Of a stretch of DNA of 64,000 bases, positions 25,585 through 34,002 are shown one piece after another. A program made the position numbers and the translations under genes. This stretch comes from Pedobacter sp. D749 (GTDB lineage Bacteria > Bacteroidota > Bacteroidia > Sphingobacteriales > Sphingobacteriaceae): positions 3,286,001 to 3,350,000 of the forward strand of contig NZ_CP079218.1 in NCBI RefSeq assembly GCF_019317285.1, given 5' to 3'. The first letter of the stretch is position 1. Each line of letters opens with the position of its first letter. Below the pieces are notes generated by a model. It did not search any database, was not told the DNA's origin, and was given only the letters and a program-made list of their open reading frames with translations.

Positions 25585-25712
25585 CTAACGCAAGTCTTAG
25601 CGTTTACGCTAGTGGACTGAATGACTTGTGCTTAGCAGAGATTTAATTGACGGATTTATCAAGCACAAGTCAGGCCAATACTTTGACCAGGGGGCACTAA
25701 GACTTGCGCTAG
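25585..25712 (+). repeat. Island double-hairpin repeat, copy 1
   Basis: 128 bp. Four related arms: CGCAAGTC (outer left), GACTTGTGC, GCACAAGTC, GACTTGCGC (outer right). Outer arms CTAACGCAAGTCTTAG / CTAAGACTTGCGCTAG can close one long cruciform, or neighbouring arms can pair as two hairpins, as in REPIN-type doublets. Same orientation as the five other copies. The rest of the gap to 25889 is plain AT-rich sequence. Confidence 0.85.
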
Positions 25713-25888
25713 ATGTAGAAGTCAATTTGATGGTATATTGATTTTTTTACATACTTTTAATCCTAATTTATAAATACGCTACTCTCTTTCGCCAATCTGC
25801 CCAGTTCTGGGCAACTATGCGCTACAGTATAGCCCTTATATTTTAGTTGTAAGAAAAATAAACAAACCAATTCTATTAAACAACGATT

Positions 25889-26602
25889 ATGAAAAAAACA
25901 ATTACCTTTTTAATTGTCCTATTGTCAAGCGTCAATATCTATGCCCAAGAAAATATTGATTTATTAACATACGCCAATACCCAAGACATTATTTTTTTTA
26001 GCTCAATTAAAAATGGTGCTAAAGTAAAAGAGTATATAACGGTTAGTAAGAATAGTGTAAAGATAGGTGACACTTTAATATTAGGAACGCCTACTTCTGA
26101 AGAAATGAACACTAGGACTTATTCAGGCAGTTATGGCACCAAAGCAAGAGGAGGTGTAGCCCAATCAAGAAGTACTTCTAAAAAAACTTACGAATTCTTA
26201 CAAATGGGTAGACCTGCTGGGTTTGGAAGTATTATGGCTGCTATGAATGGAAATGCGCAGAGTATGGCAGATAATAGTTTAAAAAATACTTCTGTAATTG
26301 TCAATGAAATAATAACATATCATAGGGGCAGTAAAAATAAACCTTTGTACGTCGTTATGGTTTTAGGTGAAATAAATGGTAGAGCTTTTGGTATAAATAA
26401 ATATTTAAGTGTAATGGATACAGAGTTAGCTATTGAGTCTGGTGAAGTTTTACTAAAAAACAGAAAAATGACTAGAGATGAGGCTATTGCAAAATTAAAA
26501 GAAGCGAAAGAATTAATGGAAATTGATATGATGAGTAAAGAGGAATTTGAAAAATTAAAAAAAGAACTTGCTCCAATTATCACCTCTAAACCCCAAGACT
26601 AA
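25889..26602 (+). CDS. Exported protein of unknown function with C-terminal SHOCT-like segment
   Basis: A 237-residue protein with a clear signal peptide (MKKTITFLIVLLSSVNIYAQ). The middle contains a Gly/Ser/Thr-rich stretch (YSGSYGTKARGGVAQSRSTS) and a beta-rich part. The C-terminus (MTRDEAIAKLKEAKELMEID then MSKEEFEKLKKEL) looks like a short two-helix SHOCT-type oligomerisation module. I do not recognise the main domain. AT-rich codon use, in keeping with the surrounding island. Confidence 0.7.
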   Translation: MKKTITFLIVLLSSVNIYAQENIDLLTYANTQDIIFFSSIKNGAKVKEYITVSKNSVKIGDTLILGTPTSEEMNTRTYSGSYGTKARGGVAQSRSTSKKTYEFLQMGRPAGFGSIMAAMNGNAQSMADNSLKNTSVIVNEIITYHRGSKNKPLYVVMVLGEINGRAFGINKYLSVMDTELAIESGEVLLKNRKMTRDEAIAKLKEAKELMEIDMMSKEEFEKLKKELAPIITSKPQD

Positions 26603-26680
26603 CCCTCATTATAATGAGATTTTGAAAGATGTAATACCAAAGATTAAAATGAAAGAATTGCTAAAGCAGGGGTTTTATTG

Positions 26681-26866
26681 ATGAGCTATGGACAGACAGG
26701 TGCGGCGCTTATCCAATTGGCCAGTCAAACAGATTCTTTCACAACACAAGCCGCAATGATTGATCGACTAGATGAACTGTCCTATCATAATTTGCAGAAG
26801 AAATATAAACTTAGCGATGATATGCTTGACAAGGTATCTAGTTTTGCGATACCCTATTGTAAATAG
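26681..26866 (+). CDS. Possible small protein or gene remnant
   Basis: 61 codons from an ATG at 26681 (MSYGQTGAALIQLASQTDSF...). The sequence looks protein-like (helical, LDELSYHNLQKKYKLSDDML), but it is preceded by a short in-frame-broken stretch (ATGAAAGAATTGCTAAAGCA... to a stop at 26681) that may be part of the same decayed gene. Not recognised; it could be a pseudogene fragment. Confidence 0.3.
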   Translation: MSYGQTGAALIQLASQTDSFTTQAAMIDRLDELSYHNLQKKYKLSDDMLDKVSSFAIPYCK

Positions 26867-26922
26867 TCTAAAGATCTACCTAAACACTTATTGCCATAAT
26901 TTAATTAAAAGCCTTACGATAC

Positions 26923-27492
26923 ATGAAATCAATAAAAAACCCATTACTAATAGCTATAAGCTGCTTATTTATATCTTGCGGAAGTTCTTCAACATCAACA
27001 GTTCAAAAGCAAACGCGCACTCTGAATATAGAACGCTACTTAGATTCAATCCAAAATAAATTTAATGGCTACAATACTAATACAGTTATCAAAGATGAAT
27101 TGAATGAAACCTTGAAGAAAGATTTCAAGAAAGCCATCAAAAAAGGTGTTCTAAAAGATTTGCCATTTAAATTAAATAGAGTTGAGAAGTGTGGCGATAA
27201 ATACATTTTAGATCTTGAGCATTTGCTAACTTCAAAATATTATGACACAGGGGTACTGAGTAAGGTTGAGATGAGTATTTATGCCATTACTGATGAACAG
27301 ACTGCAAAATCAATAAAGGAAGGTGAATTCTATTTAATAGATTTCAGGTTTAATGAATATATTACGTTTGACAACAATGATAGATACTGTGCATTAGTTT
27401 TAATGTCGCCGTTTATGGGATATTTTGGTGATGAAATACAGTTTGGTGCTATTGGAGGAAAACTAATCAAGATTAATAAATTCACTGAATAA
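26923..27492 (+). CDS. Lipoprotein of unknown function
   Basis: A 189-residue protein with an SPII signal (PLLIAISCLFISCGSS; the lipid Cys is in FISC, residue 19). The mature part is basic, then beta-rich (KCGDKYILDLEHLL, FNEYITFDNNDRYCALVLM). No family recognised. It is followed within 6 bp by copy 2 of the island repeat. Confidence 0.65.
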   Translation: MKSIKNPLLIAISCLFISCGSSSTSTVQKQTRTLNIERYLDSIQNKFNGYNTNTVIKDELNETLKKDFKKAIKKGVLKDLPFKLNRVEKCGDKYILDLEHLLTSKYYDTGVLSKVEMSIYAITDEQTAKSIKEGEFYLIDFRFNEYITFDNNDRYCALVLMSPFMGYFGDEIQFGAIGGKLIKINKFTE

Positions 27493-27497
27493 AATTA

Positions 27498-27623
27498 CTA
27501 GCGCAAGTCTTAATTTTTAGACTAGCGGGCTGGATGACTTGTGCTTAGCAGAGATTTAATTTACGGATTTTTAAGCACAAGTCAGGCCTATGCTCTGGCC
27601 AGGCGCACTGAGAATTATGCTAG
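27498..27623 (+). repeat. Island double-hairpin repeat, copy 2
   Basis: 126 bp, CTAGCGCAAGTCTTAA ... inner GACTTGTGCTTAGCAGAG / TTAAGCACAAGTC ... AATTATGCTAG. The outer right arm has decayed (AGAATTATGC instead of AGACTTGCGC) while the inner arms are intact. Confidence 0.85.
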
Positions 27624-27685
27624 AATGGGGCTTAAGTAAGTGAAATGCCTTCTATGCTATTAGTTTAGAATATGAGCTTTAAATT

Positions 27686-28147
27686 TTACTGGATGTCTTT
27701 CGGTAATGGTGGTGGCGCTAAAATTACCTCAACTTTATTTTCAGGTGTGGGAAGTGGAAGTTTAGCGAGCAGCGTTATTCCAAACGATAGATGATTATCG
27801 TTAGCATGAATGGCCATGCCTGTCAGCGTGCATTTTTCATCATCAAGACGTAAAATATCTGCTGAAGGCTCAAATTCTTCAAAGATGGTTTCAAATGCTA
27901 AAGTCTCCTTTGCATATTCAATACAGTCATAATAAATTGCTTTATCTGTCATTTTGTATTGAACTTTCGTTATGATACCTCCTTCTTCAGTTAAAATAAA
28001 AGCTTTGCCATGAGTCTGATAAAGAATTAAGTTTTCCACTTTGTGATTGAAACTAAACCCGAGCGCAATGAGAAGTTCATGAGCGTTATTCACTGAAATA
28101 TGATATAAATCCCAAATCTGTTGTGGTCTAATCTTCATTTCGTTCAT
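27686..28147 (-). CDS. Hypothetical protein
   Basis: 153 residues with no signal peptide. The N-terminus IRPQQIWDLYHISVNNAHELL is helical, the rest beta-rich (NLILYQTHGKAFILTEEGGI), ending in a proline-rich tail (APPPLPKDIQ). A second ATG three codons in is also possible. Family not recognised. It lies on the minus strand between island-repeat copies 2 and 3, the only minus-strand gene of this part of the island. Confidence 0.6.
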   Translation of the reverse strand: MNEMKIRPQQIWDLYHISVNNAHELLIALGFSFNHKVENLILYQTHGKAFILTEEGGIITKVQYKMTDKAIYYDCIEYAKETLAFETIFEEFEPSADILRLDDEKCTLTGMAIHANDNHLSFGITLLAKLPLPTPENKVEVILAPPPLPKDIQ

Positions 28148-28213
28148 ATTTAAAGTTAAACATTTGGATTAAGAAGTTATGCGTAAAATCGTAAATTCCA
28201 TTACTAGCCATTA

Positions 28214-28345
28214 CTAGCGCAAGTCTTAGTGCCTAGGCTAGCGGGGCTGGATGACTTGTGCTTTGATGAGGAATTTAATTGAGAATCTTTTTTTAACACA
28301 ATTCAGGCCAATGCTTGAGGCAATGTGGGCTAAGACTTGCGCTAG
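28214..28345 (+). repeat. Island double-hairpin repeat, copy 3
   Basis: CTAGCGCAAGTCTTAG (left) and CTAAGACTTGCGCTAG (right) are perfect 16-bp outer arms here, the best of all copies. The inner arms are worn (GACTTGTGCTTTG / AACACAATTC). It stands just before the ATPase/DUF4435 operon. Confidence 0.9.
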
Positions 28346-28470
28346 AATAAGGGGTCTACTAATATTCAGAAATTTTGTCAATGAATTGCATTTCCTATTA
28401 ATACAATTCAGTACATTTGAAATGATTAATAATATTAGTAAATCGATTGAAAACATAAACAATATACGTA

Positions 28471-28818
28471 ATGAAAATTATAGAAGTCATAAATAAGATG
28501 GCATTAAGTTCTGATAAAATATCAGATATCATTTATAAATTTAAAACTGAGTTCTATTTCGTTTATGACAAAAAGTATAACTGGTCAATAAGTAAAGATG
28601 AAAACGACCATTACTTTTTACATTTATACCATAAAAATGATATGACTATTCAGGAACTATCTGAATATACAAGTTGGGAAACTTATACATTTAAAAGTTA
28701 TGTGAGTTCAGATTATGATTCACACGAAATTGAATCATTTGCTTACTTATACAACATAATAGAAGAAAAAGAATCGGGGATAGATCACATCCTTAACGAT
28801 ATTTTATCCGACTTTTAA
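28471..28818 (+). CDS. Unknown 115-aa protein, first gene of the ATPase/DUF4435 operon
   Basis: A soluble acidic protein (MKIIEVINKMALSSDKISDI ... DHILNDILSDF) with a beta-rich aromatic middle (FYFVYDKKYNWSISKDENDH, YFLHLYHKND). No known motif. It ends 27 bp before the ATPase start in the same orientation, and all three genes share very low GC. It may be a sensor, an immunity or a regulatory partner of the two genes downstream, or just a passenger. It has no counterpart in the two-gene PARIS systems I know of. Confidence 0.65.
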   Translation: MKIIEVINKMALSSDKISDIIYKFKTEFYFVYDKKYNWSISKDENDHYFLHLYHKNDMTIQELSEYTSWETYTFKSYVSSDYDSHEIESFAYLYNIIEEKESGIDHILNDILSDF

Positions 28819-28845
28819 AATTAAATCTAATATCATTAATTATAA

Positions 28846-30144
28846 ATGAAAATTAAATCTCTCATAATAGAAGATTTATTCGATATATTTCACTACGATA
28901 TTTCGTTTAAATCGAATGAAAATGTATTTATTATTACCGGACCAAATGGTTTTGGTAAAACAATGGTTTTGAATATCATCAATAATCTTTTTAATAGAAA
29001 ATTCCTTTTTTTTCAAAAATTAGTTTTCAAAAAAATCTCATTTTTTCTTGAAAGTAGTATTTCTATAATATTAGATCGTAAAATAAAGGATTCACAACAG
29101 GAAATTACAATATCATTTTTTCAAGAAAATAAATTGATTGATACAATTAATTTTTCAAATAAATTAGAAGTTGATATTGAAAGATCTATACAGCGATATC
29201 TACCTATAAGAAGAATTTCTGACAATAAATGGATAGATTTAAGAACGGATGAATCATACTCGTCTCGATCTGAATTGGTTGAAAAATATGCTGAGTATTT
29301 ACCTGATGATGTAAAAGGAAAAATCCATAAAATATCATCTCCTCTAGTTAATGATATATTAGATTCAGTTAAAGTCTATTTAATTAAGGAACAAAGACTA
29401 TTTATTAAATCTAGTCTCAAAACTGGAATGCATAGAGATGAGTCTGATCAACAAGTTATGGTAGAGACAATTCAAACATATGCAAAAGAACTTAAGTTGT
29501 TGATTAATGAATTTACACAGAAATCATTTAAAAGATCGCAAGAACTAGATAGCAGTTATCCAAATAGATTAATAAACGAGAAAAATATTTTAAATAAAAA
29601 CGAATACGAAATTCGATATAATTCTCTAAAAAAAAAACAAGACAAACTGACAAAATTAGGATTATACGAAAGCACTCAGGAGTTTTTAGCATATAGTGCT
29701 AATGACGCCAAAGCACTTTCTGTATATATAAAAGATTATGAATCCAAACTTGGGGTATTCGATGAACTACTAGAAAAAATTGTACTATTCTCTAATATTT
29801 TGAACGAACGTAGATTCACTTTCAAAACAATAGGGATCAATAGAGATCAGGGATTTTTCTTTAAAACTAGTAAAAATTCTGATTTAAGATTAAATGATTT
29901 GTCTTCTGGAGAACAACATGAAGTTGTCTTATTATATGAATTAATTTTTAATGTAAATAAAAAAGCTGTTATTCTTATTGATGAGCCTGAAATATCACTT
30001 CATATTACCTGGCAAAAAGAATTCTTGAATGATCTAATCAAAATAGTTGGTAATAAGGATGTCCAAGTTCTAATTGCAACACATTCACCTGCAATAATAA
30101 ACAATAGATGGGATTTGGTTCATAATCTCGAGACTGCCGAATAG
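28846..30144 (+). CDS. AAA/ABC-type ATPase of a PARIS-like defence module (AriA-like)
   Basis: A 432-residue SMC/OLD-type ATPase. Walker A GPNGFGKT at residues 32-39, signature LSSGEQHEVVLLYELI near 352, Walker B AVILIDEPEISLH near 375, and switch His in ATHSPAII near 411. Between the head halves is a helical arm (about 190-300). There is no nuclease domain in this chain; the partner nuclease-like domain is in the next gene, two bases downstream. The AAA_15/21-type ATPase plus DUF4435 pair is the layout of PARIS, where AriA holds AriB until a phage anti-restriction protein triggers release. Assignment is by motif and neighbourhood only. Confidence 0.75.
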   Translation: MKIKSLIIEDLFDIFHYDISFKSNENVFIITGPNGFGKTMVLNIINNLFNRKFLFFQKLVFKKISFFLESSISIILDRKIKDSQQEITISFFQENKLIDTINFSNKLEVDIERSIQRYLPIRRISDNKWIDLRTDESYSSRSELVEKYAEYLPDDVKGKIHKISSPLVNDILDSVKVYLIKEQRLFIKSSLKTGMHRDESDQQVMVETIQTYAKELKLLINEFTQKSFKRSQELDSSYPNRLINEKNILNKNEYEIRYNSLKKKQDKLTKLGLYESTQEFLAYSANDAKALSVYIKDYESKLGVFDELLEKIVLFSNILNERRFTFKTIGINRDQGFFFKTSKNSDLRLNDLSSGEQHEVVLLYELIFNVNKKAVILIDEPEISLHITWQKEFLNDLIKIVGNKDVQVLIATHSPAIINNRWDLVHNLETAE

Positions 30145-30146
30145 CG

Positions 30147-30992
30147 ATGAAGCAGGCGGACATTACTTATCAGGATAAACTCATAGAATTGAGGCTTGAT
30201 ATCAAACACCCAAACAATCATAACATAACTTATGTCTTAGTTGAAGGAGAGACCGACATTCGCTTTTTCAAAAAATTTTTCAATGTCGAGACATCAAAGG
30301 TTGAAAGTGTTCCAGGAGGGAAGCTAAAGGTTGAAGATTGTACTGAAGAATTATTGAAAATCAGAGATAGAGTTATAGGGATTAGAGATTCTGACTTTAT
30401 AAATTTATTCCCTAAAACTAATCCTAAAACTAACATTTTTTTTTCGGACTGGCATGACATTGAAATATTGATGATCTATGATGATGAAGTCTTTAGTTCA
30501 ATTCTATTTGAATTTACTAGTATAGCTTCGGATAAACATTCTGATATCAGACTAAATTTGCTAAAAAGTATCAGAGAGATTTCACTTTTAAAATGGTTAA
30601 ATGAAATAGAAGATTTAAGACTTGATTTTGATTCTACTAGTTTCCATATACTAATATCTTTTAAGACTTTTCAAATTGATTTTGATACTTATTTTGATAG
30701 ATTGATCAAAAAATCAATAAATGCAAAAATTAAAGATTTAGAAATTGTAAAGTCCAAAATATTTGCTCTTCAAATAAAAAACCCAGATTTTTTTCAATTA
30801 ACAAACGGCCACGACTTTTTAAAAACTTTAGCACACTTTTTTCGTGAAGAATTCAAGCACAATGGAATCACTGATAATTTACTCGGCAGTATTTGCAGAT
30901 TAAAATTTACAGCAGACATGTTTAAAAAAACCCAGCTTAGAAATGAAATTTTAAAATGGTCAGAAATGAATAAATGCCAGATTTTGAATTAA
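30147..30992 (+). CDS. DUF4435 / TOPRIM-like effector of the PARIS-like module (AriB-like)
   Basis: A 281-residue protein. The N-terminus has the TOPRIM pattern: Glu33 in YVLVEGETDIRFF, then Asp81 and Asp83 in VIGIRDSDFI, and a third acidic/aromatic motif FFSDWHDIEILM, as in DUF4435. In PARIS the AriB protein is a TOPRIM tRNA nuclease that arrests infected cells; the metal-binding acids are present here, so it is probably catalytic. The C-terminal half (about 150-281) is helical and not recognised. The start codon is two bases after the ATPase stop, so the two are translationally coupled. Confidence 0.75.
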   Translation: MKQADITYQDKLIELRLDIKHPNNHNITYVLVEGETDIRFFKKFFNVETSKVESVPGGKLKVEDCTEELLKIRDRVIGIRDSDFINLFPKTNPKTNIFFSDWHDIEILMIYDDEVFSSILFEFTSIASDKHSDIRLNLLKSIREISLLKWLNEIEDLRLDFDSTSFHILISFKTFQIDFDTYFDRLIKKSINAKIKDLEIVKSKIFALQIKNPDFFQLTNGHDFLKTLAHFFREEFKHNGITDNLLGSICRLKFTADMFKKTQLRNEILKWSEMNKCQILN

Positions 30993-31041
30993 AAATTTTC
31001 CTCCTCGCTAGCGCATTGAACTGCAAGGTATGAACCCCATA

Positions 31042-31167
31042 CTTGCGCAAGTCTTAGCGTTTACGCTTTGGGCTGGATGACTTGCGCTTAGCAGAGATTT
31101 AATTGACGGATTTACTAAGCAAAAGTCAGCCCTATGCTCTGGCCAGGGGCACTAAAACTTGTGCTAG
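31042..31167 (+). repeat. Island double-hairpin repeat, copy 4
   Basis: 126 bp, CTTGCGCAAGTCTTAG ... GACTTGCGCTTAGCAGAG ... CTAAGCAAAAGTC ... AAAACTTGTGCTAG. It closes the ATPase/DUF4435 cassette, which therefore lies between direct copies 3 and 4. Just before it (31003-31026) is CTCGCTAGCGCATTGAACTG, which recurs in front of the 21-bp array at 36.1 kb. Confidence 0.85.
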
Positions 31168-31278
31168 ATATGGTTACTTTAAAAACCCTTTAGAATTTCT
31201 TTCAAATCAGAAATATTTTGTTGATTCTTTTGCATTTCGTTAAGAATGGTCTTATGAATTTCAACACTGGAATTTATA

Positions 31279-31332
31279 TGTGTATTTCGGTGAAAGTGAC
31301 CCCTCTGTTTCGGGCCAAACTGGCCACCAATT
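31279..31332 (-). mobile_element. IS21-like terminal repeat remnant
   Basis: On the minus strand it reads GGCCAGTTTGGCCCGAAACA then GGTCACTTTCACCGAAATAC, the ~23-bp multiple terminal repeats typical of IS21-type ends in Bacteroidota. A 17-bp piece recurs at 34931-34947. The open frame crossing it (31179-31454, minus) is probably a by-product, so I do not call a gene there. Confidence 0.5.
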
Positions 31333-31654
31333 TGATTACCGGATGATGCACATCTAAGTTCCTTTCCCTCTGAACAAATATACACTTCGGATCCAAATCC
31401 ATTTTCCTCAGGACTTTTCGGTTTAATCCATCTTACTGCCGGATTTATCCTCAATTCAGACCTTTCTAGCGATCAAAATCCATTCGCAGGTACTGGAACG
31501 CGTAAAAAAACGCCATACCCCCTTCAAAACAGCGAAGTGACCGTAGTCCATCCCGAATAGTAGATATGCTCCCAGAAGCCTTTATTTTATGCAGAAATTG
31601 AAAAATTATTCCCGAAAGCCAGTTGCGAAAAAAGCTGATCAAAAGATCAGAACG

Positions 31655-31745
31655 GCCAGTTTGCCCCGAAACAGGTGGTCACTTTAAAGCGAAATGGGGT
31701 GACAATTTAAATGCGGAACGGCTGGCCATTTTTGCCGAAATGCCC
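31655..31745 (+). mobile_element. IS21-like terminal repeat remnant (array of ~23-bp units)
   Basis: Four successive units: GGCCAGTTTGCCCCGAAACA, GGTCACTTTAAAGCGAAATG, GACAATTTAAATGCGGAACG, GGCCATTTTTGCCGAAATGC. The orientation is inverted to 31279-31332, as if both ends of an element remain while its istA/istB genes are gone. It runs straight into the unknown gene that follows. Confidence 0.5.
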
Positions 31746-32318
31746 AGTTTAGCAGCGTCTCAGGATCTTTTTATCAATGTTATGCTAAACGACAATTGTA
31801 AAAACCCAAACACACAGCTCCCAAATCAGGTAGCAGCTGTAACAGAATTCCGGAAACTGATTGAAGCCTATTTCGATATGATTGGTTTATCGGATGTGAA
31901 TCAATTCCTTACTGAAATGCTTAGCGCAGCTATCGGGCCCGATCCGCGCTCTGGCAAACACAAACCCATTACCATTGCCAACGCCCTTTATGATGTAAAC
32001 AATATCATCAGCCTGCTTACCAAAACAAAACTTTTGGCCAATGAAGAAACCTTTCAGCGTTATGCCATAAACCTCGGTTTTCACCTAAAAGCTGTTGGCC
32101 AATTTGATGTGGAGCATCTTTCTGAATTATTATATGTTGGATTAAATGCCTACATCTTTCAGGAGGATGATTTTGAAGGCGCAACCTTAAAGTTTTCTGC
32201 CGAAATTACTGCTGCCTATAAAATGATTTATGATTGGCTGTCAGACTGCGATGCCTGGTGTAATGCTGTTGAGTGTGATGAATATAATGAAACTGCCGGT
32301 TTAGCAGCTACACCATAA
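31740..32318 (+). CDS. Unknown protein, copy 1 of a duplicated gene (start uncertain)
   Basis: About 192 residues from an ATG at 31740 (MPSLAASQDLFINVMLNDNC). The frame is open farther upstream, but that part coincides with IS21-like end repeats. Mostly helical, with two Cys near the C-terminus (DWLSDCDAWCNAVECDEYNE), ending GLAATP. Almost the same protein is encoded at 36947-37483; the DNA match starts inside the coding region (31748), so both may be 5'-truncated relative to an ancestral gene. Family not recognised. Confidence 0.5.
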   Translation: MPSLAASQDLFINVMLNDNCKNPNTQLPNQVAAVTEFRKLIEAYFDMIGLSDVNQFLTEMLSAAIGPDPRSGKHKPITIANALYDVNNIISLLTKTKLLANEETFQRYAINLGFHLKAVGQFDVEHLSELLYVGLNAYIFQEDDFEGATLKFSAEITAAYKMIYDWLSDCDAWCNAVECDEYNETAGLAATP

Positions 32319-32412
32319 ACGTAAAAAAGTTTAATTAGCCATTTAACTTATACAGCTATGAGGGAAAACTCCCCTCCTGATTTAGGAGGGGTGCCCAACG
32401 GGCGGGGTGGTT
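31748..32412 (+). repeat. 665-bp segmental duplication, copy 1
   Basis: Matches 36913-37577 over its full length with few substitutions. It includes the unknown gene, its stop, and the palindromic element CTCCCCTCCTGATTTAGGAG GGGTGCCC...GGGCGGGGTGG. It ends where copy 5 of the island repeat begins. Confidence 0.85.
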
Positions 32413-32422
32413 TAATCCATTA

Positions 32423-32550
32423 CTAGCGCAAGTCTTAACGGTTTACGCTAGTGGGCTGGATGACTTATGCTTAGCAGAGATTTAATTGACGGATTTATTA
32501 AGCACAAGTCAGGCCTATGCTCTGGCCAGGGCCAATAAGACTTGCGCTAG
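32423..32550 (+). repeat. Island double-hairpin repeat, copy 5
   Basis: 128 bp, CTAGCGCAAGTCTTAA ... GACTTATGCTTAGCAGAG / TTAAGCACAAGTC ... ATAAGACTTGCGCTAG; all four arms are well kept. The rest of the gap to 32776 is AT-rich with no gene. Confidence 0.88.
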
Positions 32551-32775
32551 ATGTGGGTAAGATTCATTATTTCTTAACGAATAATAACCATAATTATCAG
32601 GGAAAACCATCAAATTGAAGAAAAATTTTCCATGAAATGCTAAGAGTATTATACACCTCATATTTACCGAGGCTTTAACAATATGTTAATGAAGAAATAA
32701 TAACTCGCATCTGTATTTCCATATATCTTAGCGCAATTAATTCATACAAATCTTATATTAAAAAAACAGAAAACA

Positions 32776-34002
32776 ATGAAAAACATTATCGCTCTAATGC
32801 TCAAAACATCAATGTTGATGTGTTTGATTATCTCGCTCTACTCTTGCAAAAAGGGCGCAGACACTAGTAACAATGTCCTAAGCGAAAAGGAAACGCTTCA
32901 ACTGGTCGGGTCAGCAAAAACCTTATATGAAATGAAAGTAAAGGATAATCCAACAAGCCGCTTTGCTGTAGACTGGAGTAATTATATAACTGAAGGAGAT
33001 AGTATCTTGGTTGTCAAAACAAAAGGTGTAAGTATTGCCACAGCTGGCCGCAATAAGGACAATGATGTGGCTATGGTTTCCGGCGTAATTATTAGATTAA
33101 AGGATAAGCAAATAATAGGTGTACAAAAAGTAGATTTTTTTGGTAAACAATCTGTAGTTAAAGCAAAGGGGCTAAAGATCTTGGCATCATTTAATAAATT
33201 GACGTCTGGAAAATCCGACATCGCTGATGGAATTTTTCTTCAATATAGCCTCAAACACAATAGAAATGTTGGGGGCTTTTCTATTAAAAACGGAAAAATT
33301 GAAGGCAATAGATATATAGCACAACAAAGAATAGTGAGCCTAAACAATTCAACTGGATTTAAAACAAATACCCGTGCTTTAAATTCTTCCAATAAATTAA
33401 TGGGCCGTTATGGTACTTCTAACTGTGAACCAGTGTATCTCATTATCTGGGATAAACAGACAGGACGGGTTATTTCTCAGACGTGGCTGTATGACGCCTG
33501 CGAAGATGAAACTGATCCGGAGGCTACTAACCCGGCCACTCCTCCATCTGACCCCGAACTAGACCCCTGCGCAAGTGATGATGCTGCAAATGGTTTAGGT
33601 TATGACCTCGCTGGTGATAACAACATGATTGAGCTTGAAAAGGAAGCTCCCGGAGGTAAAACAAGGAGCATGATATACCGATGGATGTTTTTAAAAAACA
33701 GCTTTAGTTTATGGTCGTATATGAGCACCGAACGTGGCTTTCATAAAAAGGTAGGAGAAGAATGGCAGTGGGACAGATTGGAACATTTAGGCGAAGGCTT
33801 ACAGGGGATTACCCCTGCCACAGAAATAACAGTCTCTAATTTTATTCTTCAGCCAACAATTGGAAAATATTATGCAACAGCAAAAGCTTATTTTAACTTC
33901 AAGGCCAAATTGATCTGCGAATCAAAATTGAACCCAATTCCTGGTACAAATGAAAATCTGACTGCAACGTGCGAAGTTTGGTATGTAAACGATATTTTTT
34001 AA
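32776..34002 (+). CDS. Lipoprotein of unknown function (408 aa)
   Basis: SPII signal MLMCLIISLYSCKKG with the lipid Cys at about residue 24. The N-terminal domain (LVGSAKTLYEMKVKDN ... FAVDWSNYITEGDSILVVKT) is beta-rich. A proline/acidic linker with ATNPATPPSDPELDP near 240 separates it from a C-terminal domain (WMFLKNSFSLWSYMSTERGF). There are several Cys in the mature part. No family is certain. Its stop overlaps the start of the next lipoprotein gene (TAATG), so the two are coupled and probably act together at the cell surface. Confidence 0.7.
   Translation: MKNIIALMLKTSMLMCLIISLYSCKKGADTSNNVLSEKETLQLVGSAKTLYEMKVKDNPTSRFAVDWSNYITEGDSILVVKTKGVSIATAGRNKDNDVAMVSGVIIRLKDKQIIGVQKVDFFGKQSVVKAKGLKILASFNKLTSGKSDIADGIFLQYSLKHNRNVGGFSIKNGKIEGNRYIAQQRIVSLNNSTGFKTNTRALNSSNKLMGRYGTSNCEPVYLIIWDKQTGRVISQTWLYDACEDETDPEATNPATPPSDPELDPCASDDAANGLGYDLAGDNNMIELEKEAPGGKTRSMIYRWMFLKNSFSLWSYMSTERGFHKKVGEEWQWDRLEHLGEGLQGITPATEITVSNFILQPTIGKYYATAKAYFNFKAKLICESKLNPIPGTNENLTATCEVWYVNDIF

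Noticed and set aside
31179..31454. 91-codon minus-strand frame
   Set aside because: Its middle (QFGPKQRGHFHRNTHI) is translated from IS21-like terminal repeats, and no family is evident. It could still be a decayed gene.
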